The notes under the pieces: generated by a model
Seen by the model: only the letters and a program-made list of their open reading frames with translations
Told to the model about the DNA's origin: nothing
Database searches by the model: none
Source: Incurvaria masculella
Lineage: Eukaryota; Arthropoda; Insecta; Lepidoptera; Incurvariidae
Direction: 5' to 3'
Length of the DNA: 64,000 nucleotides
NCBI GenBank assembly: GCA_946894095.1
Contig: OX335665.1
Coordinates: forward strand, 72,001-136,000
Shown here: positions 58,869 to 64,000 of the stretch, piece after piece
Layout: each line of letters starts with the position of its first letter
How positions within the stretch are numbered: position 1 is the stretch's first letter
Position numbers and translations under genes: made by a program

Positions 58869-59730
58869 GAACTAAAAAAAAACCGGCCAAGTACGAGTCG
58901 GGCTCGCACACGAAGGGTTCCGTACCATCGAACAAGATTTAACACAAAAAAATCACGTTTTTTGTATGAGGACCCCCTTTGATTCTTACTATTTTAAAAT
59001 GTTACCTATTTGTTGTTATAGCGGCAAAATTAATACACACTCTGTGAAAATTTCAGCTGCCTACCTATTACGGTTCATGAGATACAGCCCTGTGACAGAC
59101 GGACAGACGGACGGACGGACGGACGGACGGACGGACAGCGGAGGCTTAGTAATAGGGTTCCGTTTTCACCCTTTGGGTACGGAACCCTAAAAACGGTCAA
59201 GTGCGTGTCGGACTCGCACACGAAGGGTTCCGTACCATCATACAAGATTTAATATCACATAAAAACACGTTTTTTGTATGGAGGCCCCTTTAATATTTTG
59301 ATCTCTTTAATTTTACCTACATATTTGTTCTTATAGCGGTAACTGCCCACGCTGTAAAAAATTGAGCTGCCTAGCTATTTCGGTTTATGAGATATAGCCC
59401 TGTGACAGACGGACGGACGGACGGACGGACGGATGGCCAGCGGAGGCTTAGTAATAAGGTTCCGTTGGTACACTTTGGGTACGGAACCCTAAAAACCAGC
59501 CAAGTGCGAGTCGGACTCGCACACGAAGGGTTCCGTACAATCATAAAAGATTAAATAAAAGATACACGTCCCCCCCCCCTTAAATTTTTATATTATTTAA
59601 TTTTACTTATTTTTTGTTATAGCGGCAAAATAAATACACGCTCTGTAAACATTTCAGCTTCCTACATATTTCGACGGACGGACGGACAGCGGCGGTTCCG
59701 TTGGCACCCTTTGGGTACGGAATCCTAAAA
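58869..59730 (+). mobile_element. Three head-to-tail GACGGAC-type elements (copies 5-7)
   Basis: Copies at about 58869-59191, 59192-59492 and 59493-59730 share start (GTGCGAGTCGGACTCGCACA type) and end (GGGTACGGAACCCTAAAAA type) and the same orientation. Each has its own GACGGAC run; the third is shortest. Confidence 0.9.
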
Positions 59731-59944
59731 AGTGTCAGGGAACGCAGGTCGGGACGGAGGAAGGAGTGTGAACGGGCCCGCATCGCGTTGTTCACGTTGT
59801 TAGTACAACAGTTTGTTTACTTTGTTCCGCGCCCGGCGCGCGGTGATATTGGTGGCACCACGGGGTGGCACCATCTGGTGACGATTTAAAAGTACAGTCA
59901 AGTTTGGATGTCGTTACATTGGAAAATAACCTAATGCTGAGATT

Positions 59945-60075
59945 CATGAAGATTACTTGTACTCGGCTAAGCCAAAGTATGCCTTCCGACTATCAGTGTT
60001 GATATAAAATGTATGGAACAAATGTCGAATTTGACGGCCGGAAGCTATACTTTGGCTAAGCGAAGCACGAGTGAG
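59945..60075. mobile_element. Foldback MITE, family C copy 2
   Basis: CTCGGCTAAGCCAAAGTATG and ATACTTTGGCTAAGCGAAGC face each other as imperfect inverted arms. It abuts the family A element that follows. Confidence 0.65.
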
Positions 60076-60078
60076 GTC

Positions 60079-60242
60079 TATGAGATAAATAGTCGTAACA
60101 GAAAATAAGACTAACTAAAAGTAGTACTTTGTGACGTCACTTTAACACATTTTGTATGGACGAAATCTTAAAGTAATGCAAAGTGACGTCACAAAGTTCT
60201 ACTTTTCGTTAGTCGTCTGTTACAACTATTTATCTCAGCATA
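60079..60242. mobile_element. Foldback MITE, family A copy 2
   Basis: TGAGATAAATAGTCGTAACA and TGTTACAACTATTTATCTCA arms, with GTAGTACTTTGTGACGTCAC inside, as at 2.27-2.45 kb. Confidence 0.85.
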
Positions 60243-60789
60243 AGTGTCTTTCACTCCAAGTTCGAACTTCAACATGACATAAACGTCTGAGGCTAATGTA
60301 ACATCCATATACAACGCGACTGTATGCAAAATGTGTATTATAACAGTCCTATTCATGGAGACCATGTGTTGAAATGTGTTTTCCGCCGCTTCGAGCATCT
60401 TTCATCCGATGCGATGGGGCCAATCCGGGAGGGTATAACCCTGCTGGCTAGAGTAATGCGATACAATCGCAGTCTCCAGCTACCCTCCAGGTGCAGGCGC
60501 GCTGCTCGGTCCCGGGGCGGCGGAGGTCGCTCGTGATTTATGGTGACACTGTACACGCCGCATGCTCGATGGTAATCTCATTCGATTGAACACCACCCTG
60601 TAGCTCTCCAGCGATGGATATGCGATCCGGCAGCAGCCAGCAGCAACCGAGCGACACAGTACAGGGTGGTACAACACATTTACTGCATTGACTAAACAAC
60701 GGGATCGCTCTGAAGGTCAATCCCTAGAGGAGCACTGGAATGATAAGTGCATTTCGTCTCAATTGCGAGTTGTTCCATGCTTGGAAATC

Positions 60790-61075
60790 CATGTTTTTTT
60801 TTATGCCACCTGACATGGATGGCTAATACCACACAACTACCGTTATGATATTAGTCCAATACACCACATTCCCGAAGGAATTTGGTGCCAAGCCAGAACC
60901 TTCCCTTTATGAGCACGGCTATATTGAACTGGATGGAAAACACGGAAAAATTTTCATTGCCGCTTCGACCATCTTTTCATCCAATGCGATGGTACCAACC
61001 CGGGCGGGCTTAAAGCCTACCTAGGGGAAGGGGGGGAAGGGGACCTACAGTTTTACATGGATTTCTAATTTCCCC
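60790..61075 (+). repeat. Interspersed repeat family D, longest copy
   Basis: It runs from CACCTGACATGGATGGCTAA through ACCGTTATGATATTAGTCC, CACATTCCCGAAGGAATTTG and ATCCAATGCGATGGTACCAA to CAGTTTTACATGGATTTCTA. Best reference copy in the window. Confidence 0.7.
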
Positions 61076-61457
61076 TGCTATTGTCAAAGGTGACATTTCG
61101 TCCATACTTAGCCCCGATTGCAGGAAGAGACGTCTGAGTTAATCGATTTTCAAACACGTCACTTTTAGTGAACCGCATGTAGTTGACTTAGCTCCTTTTC
61201 ATACTGTCCAAAAAAAGTGACGAGTTTAATCATAGGTTGACGCTGCTTCGATTTCGTGTTCTCTTGTGCACTCGGCCCAGTACTTTTCGTTAGTTATAGT
61301 TTCAGCTATTACTGCGTTTGGTTACTACTGTTTATTTATTTATTTATTTATTAGTTTATCTCAAACCTGGCTGTGCTCATTTTGTGAATGTCTATTCCCG
61401 ATCTAATATTGAGGGTGGCAGCGCGTGTCGCGAGGCGATGCACGAGTTATCTATGTG

Positions 61458-61735
61458 TGTCGGCGACGTGAAGCTATCGCATGTAAGTGCAGCCGAGACT
61501 GCAACTCGATGCAGCTGCCGCCTCTATCTGCCCTCCAATGATAACACGACGTAACCCGATCGCCTTATCATAACAAGGCTTCAAATTCACGCTTTTGGCT
61601 TGTAAATGGCAAGATTCGACTATTTTTAGAAGAACAATGTAACCCGATAAATATACATATGACTCAATAACAAAACTCCATCTATTACAGAGATATAGGG
61701 GCTCGAATATACGAGTTGCTTCCAGAGCCGGTAGT
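61458..61735. repeat. Repeat X, copy 2
   Basis: Nearly identical to 28960-29215 and again ends at GAGCCGGTAGTCTCAGTT beside a family B element. Confidence 0.8.
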
Positions 61736-62090
61736 CTCAGTTGCCACCTAAATTGGCGTTACGGCAAACCGATCGACTGGCGTTTTCAAATGTATGGAGA
61801 AATTGAATAATGCGCGCAGCGGGCGTTAAGCGAACTAACATTTGCCAGTCCGAGCTTGATTTGACAGCTTACTCAACGTTGCCGTAAATACGTCGACGTT
61901 GCGGTTTCCGTCCACTCCGCGCTTTCATACAAATCGGAAGTCCGCGTTTGACTTTGACAGCTTGAAGAAGTAAAACCACAGAATATCTAGTAAAAACTTG
62001 TATGGAGTTCGGAAAAAACGCCAGTCGATCGGTTTGCCGTTAACGCCAATTTAGGTGAGAACTCAGACTGACCACTCTGTTAAGCTGTCA
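61736..62090. mobile_element. TIR element family B, copy 3
   Basis: The left end CACCTAAATTGGCGTTACGG and the right end GCCAATTTAGGTGAGAACTC are inverted complements. The interior runs opposite to copy 2, relative to repeat X. Confidence 0.8.
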
Positions 62091-62164
62091 TGGCTGTGGT
62101 TGTCGACTTGGTGGGGGCATTACCCCCACCAAGTCGAGCAGGAATGCCGCCCTTTTTTATGTAA

Positions 62165-62720
62165 CTGGACATTAGGGAATGCAATCCCGATCCCGCGGGA
62201 TCCCGATCTCGCGAGATCTCGTGTAATTTTTCGGGATCAATCCCGACCCATCATATGACGAGATCCCGTTCGAGATTGACGGGATTGGGCGGCAGTGGTC
62301 AGCGACACTACACACGTCCACTCGGGGGCGCAAGCGGCGCGCTGAGCCGCTGACTGACGGCCGCGAGCGGCAGGAACGCCAAACAGCGTTAGAAAACTAT
62401 TCCTACTATTTCCGAATATTAGCGACAGGTGACCAGTAGGACAGCTAATATATAGAACTGTGTCGAGTAAGTGAGAAAGGAGTATATGAGCGCGGAGAGG
62501 CAGTCATTTGTTTGTACTCGTTCGTCATTGTTTTAGTTGTGCAGTTGTTGTGATTAGTTTTTCATTTTCAAAATCACTCGTAGCGTAGGTAACTACTTCC
62601 TAATTCCCTTGAAATATGCTTATTGTTTTGATTACCTAATCTACCTATGTTAATTTCCTTAAAACCTGATAATTATTTAGTTGGGAAGATTAAAGAATAA
62701 AGGTTTTTATTTTCTTTCGA
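62165..62720 (+). other. Possible 5' end of a hAT-like transposon
   Basis: TAGGGAATGCAATCCCGATC, then the palindrome GATCTCGCGAGATC and repeated CGGGATC motifs, resemble termini of insect hAT elements, which often carry many such subterminal motifs. No transposase frame is visible. Weak call. Confidence 0.3.
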
Positions 62721-64000
62721 GTAATATGTTATTTTAGTTAACTTGTTTGTGACCTGGACCTTCCTTAACACCTCGCTAGCGATGGCACTCCACAGTTTAT
62801 CGACCTCATGGATAAATGATTCACAGGATCGGTTGGTTTTTATTTACGAGTGTGGACAGTGAATGGTTGCATTGAGCGAAGGTAGAAAGGACGAAAGTAT
62901 TCAGCGGACATTTTTGACAAATTATAAAGACACTGCAACGTGGACACCTGTCGACACGCCCTCATTAAATCAGACACGAACAAAAATATTGTTGGAGTTA
63001 GTGTCCCCCCCCTCCCACCCGCCGCCTCACGCGCGGTGCGTAACGAGTATTGACAGGCGCGGGGGGTGCGGGGGGTGGAGGGGGTCGGAGGGGGCGCGGC
63101 GGTGAGGTGCGCGGGTGCAGGGGGGGGGGGGACAGAAAATTAGGTTACGTTTGGGTTCCAGCTGAAAGCATTGATTGACACGTCTTCGCGGATGGCGAAC
63201 CCTCCGCCACCGCCGCCGCGCCGCCGCCGTCACCGTCGCCGCGCCCGGTGTCTTCGTACCATAGATCTTCTAGCATAGCGCGCTGTCTTCATACCGTGTG
63301 CTCCACGCTTCATGACGTCACGAATGACATTATTGAATGGCTTACCATGGTAAATTTACAGAATAGAAAAGAGAATGAATAAATCTTACGTTCAGGTAAG
63401 ATTGAGTTCGAATTCGGGAGTGAGCTAACCTAAAAATTGCTGGGAACAATATTATAATTTTAAAACCAGCACTGCTAATTTACCCTCCAACGTATTCATG
63501 GGAGCAACCAGATTTTTTCTAAACAAAAATTACTTTCAAGAAGTGCGGAAACCTAAAATAATTAAAAAAGTGAGTTGATATTTAGCGCCGGATTCAAACT
63601 TACTCTTACCTGAATTCCTGGTATATTTTAGTTCACTTACGCCCGTTTTCACCACCTCCAGCTACAAAAGTCCCAAAGTTACACCATGTAAATATGCCAT
63701 GTAGACGAGAGTTACTTATCGAACTGCAGTCTCACTCACTCGCCCGTTGTCCAGGCAAATTCATTTAGCGTGGCGTGGTACCTACTATTCCGGGAGGTCA
63801 CGACATTTTTGGTCACGATAAGGTAAATGGCTGAATCTGGGTTCACTTGTTAGAGACCAACCCTCCGATGCTAAATATGTCGCTCTGCCTGCGTCAAGTG
63901 GTTGCGTTAGCTAGATTGGCTATGTAAAATAAATGTTGGTATGTACTTGCTTACGCAGAAAAAAACTTTTAAATTGGTTAGCAGAAAAATGTTTCTATAA
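62721..64000. other. No gene confirmed
   Basis: A GC-rich, poly-G/C patch at 63.0-63.25 kb has one short minus-strand frame (see findings). The rest is AT-rich with no supported feature. Confidence 0.35.

Overview
The window is AT-rich animal DNA with small GC-rich islands that are coding exons. The gene, its GC-rich codons, and the transposon types (mag-like LTR element, RTE and Jockey/CR1 LINEs, Helitron, many foldback elements) suggest an insect, most likely a moth or butterfly (Lepidoptera). The species is not named here; this is inference from sequence character.

The main feature is one gene on the minus strand covering about 18.4-56.0 kb. I could build 30 exons from it. All have GT...AG borders and the reading phase is kept across all 29 junctions, giving about 1755 residues. 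The order is four Ig domains, a long linker, six fibronectin III domains, one membrane helix, and a cytoplasmic tail with a P1-like motif ([15 protein letters not shown]) and a C-terminal P3-like motif ([14 protein letters not shown]). That is a DCC/neogenin-type netrin receptor, frazzled (fra). The exon with the start codon and signal peptide was not found and probably lies beyond 64 kb.

Layout: 0-1.0 kb is a 145-bp tandem array that looks copied from a coding exon. 2.57-2.74 kb is one good minus-strand exon of an unrecognised gene. 4.3-9.0 kb is a LINE with a nearly full-length RTE element nested inside it. 9-18 kb is gene-poor sequence downstream of fra with foldback elements and LINE scraps. 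18.4-56 kb is fra, whose introns hold a very young mag-type LTR retrotransposon (22.7-27.0 kb), LINE remnants, a Helitron, a 74/148-bp satellite (48.6-49.4 kb) and several decayed tandem copies of fra's own exons. 56-64 kb is repeat-dense upstream sequence.

No bacterial-type operon, CRISPR array, rRNA or tRNA gene was seen. The most unusual signals are the repeated tandem duplication and decay of fra exons (15, 22, 24, 25), the exon-derived 145-bp array, and the intronic higher-order satellite that shares a palindromic GCGGACGTCCGC core with repeats 2.5 kb away.
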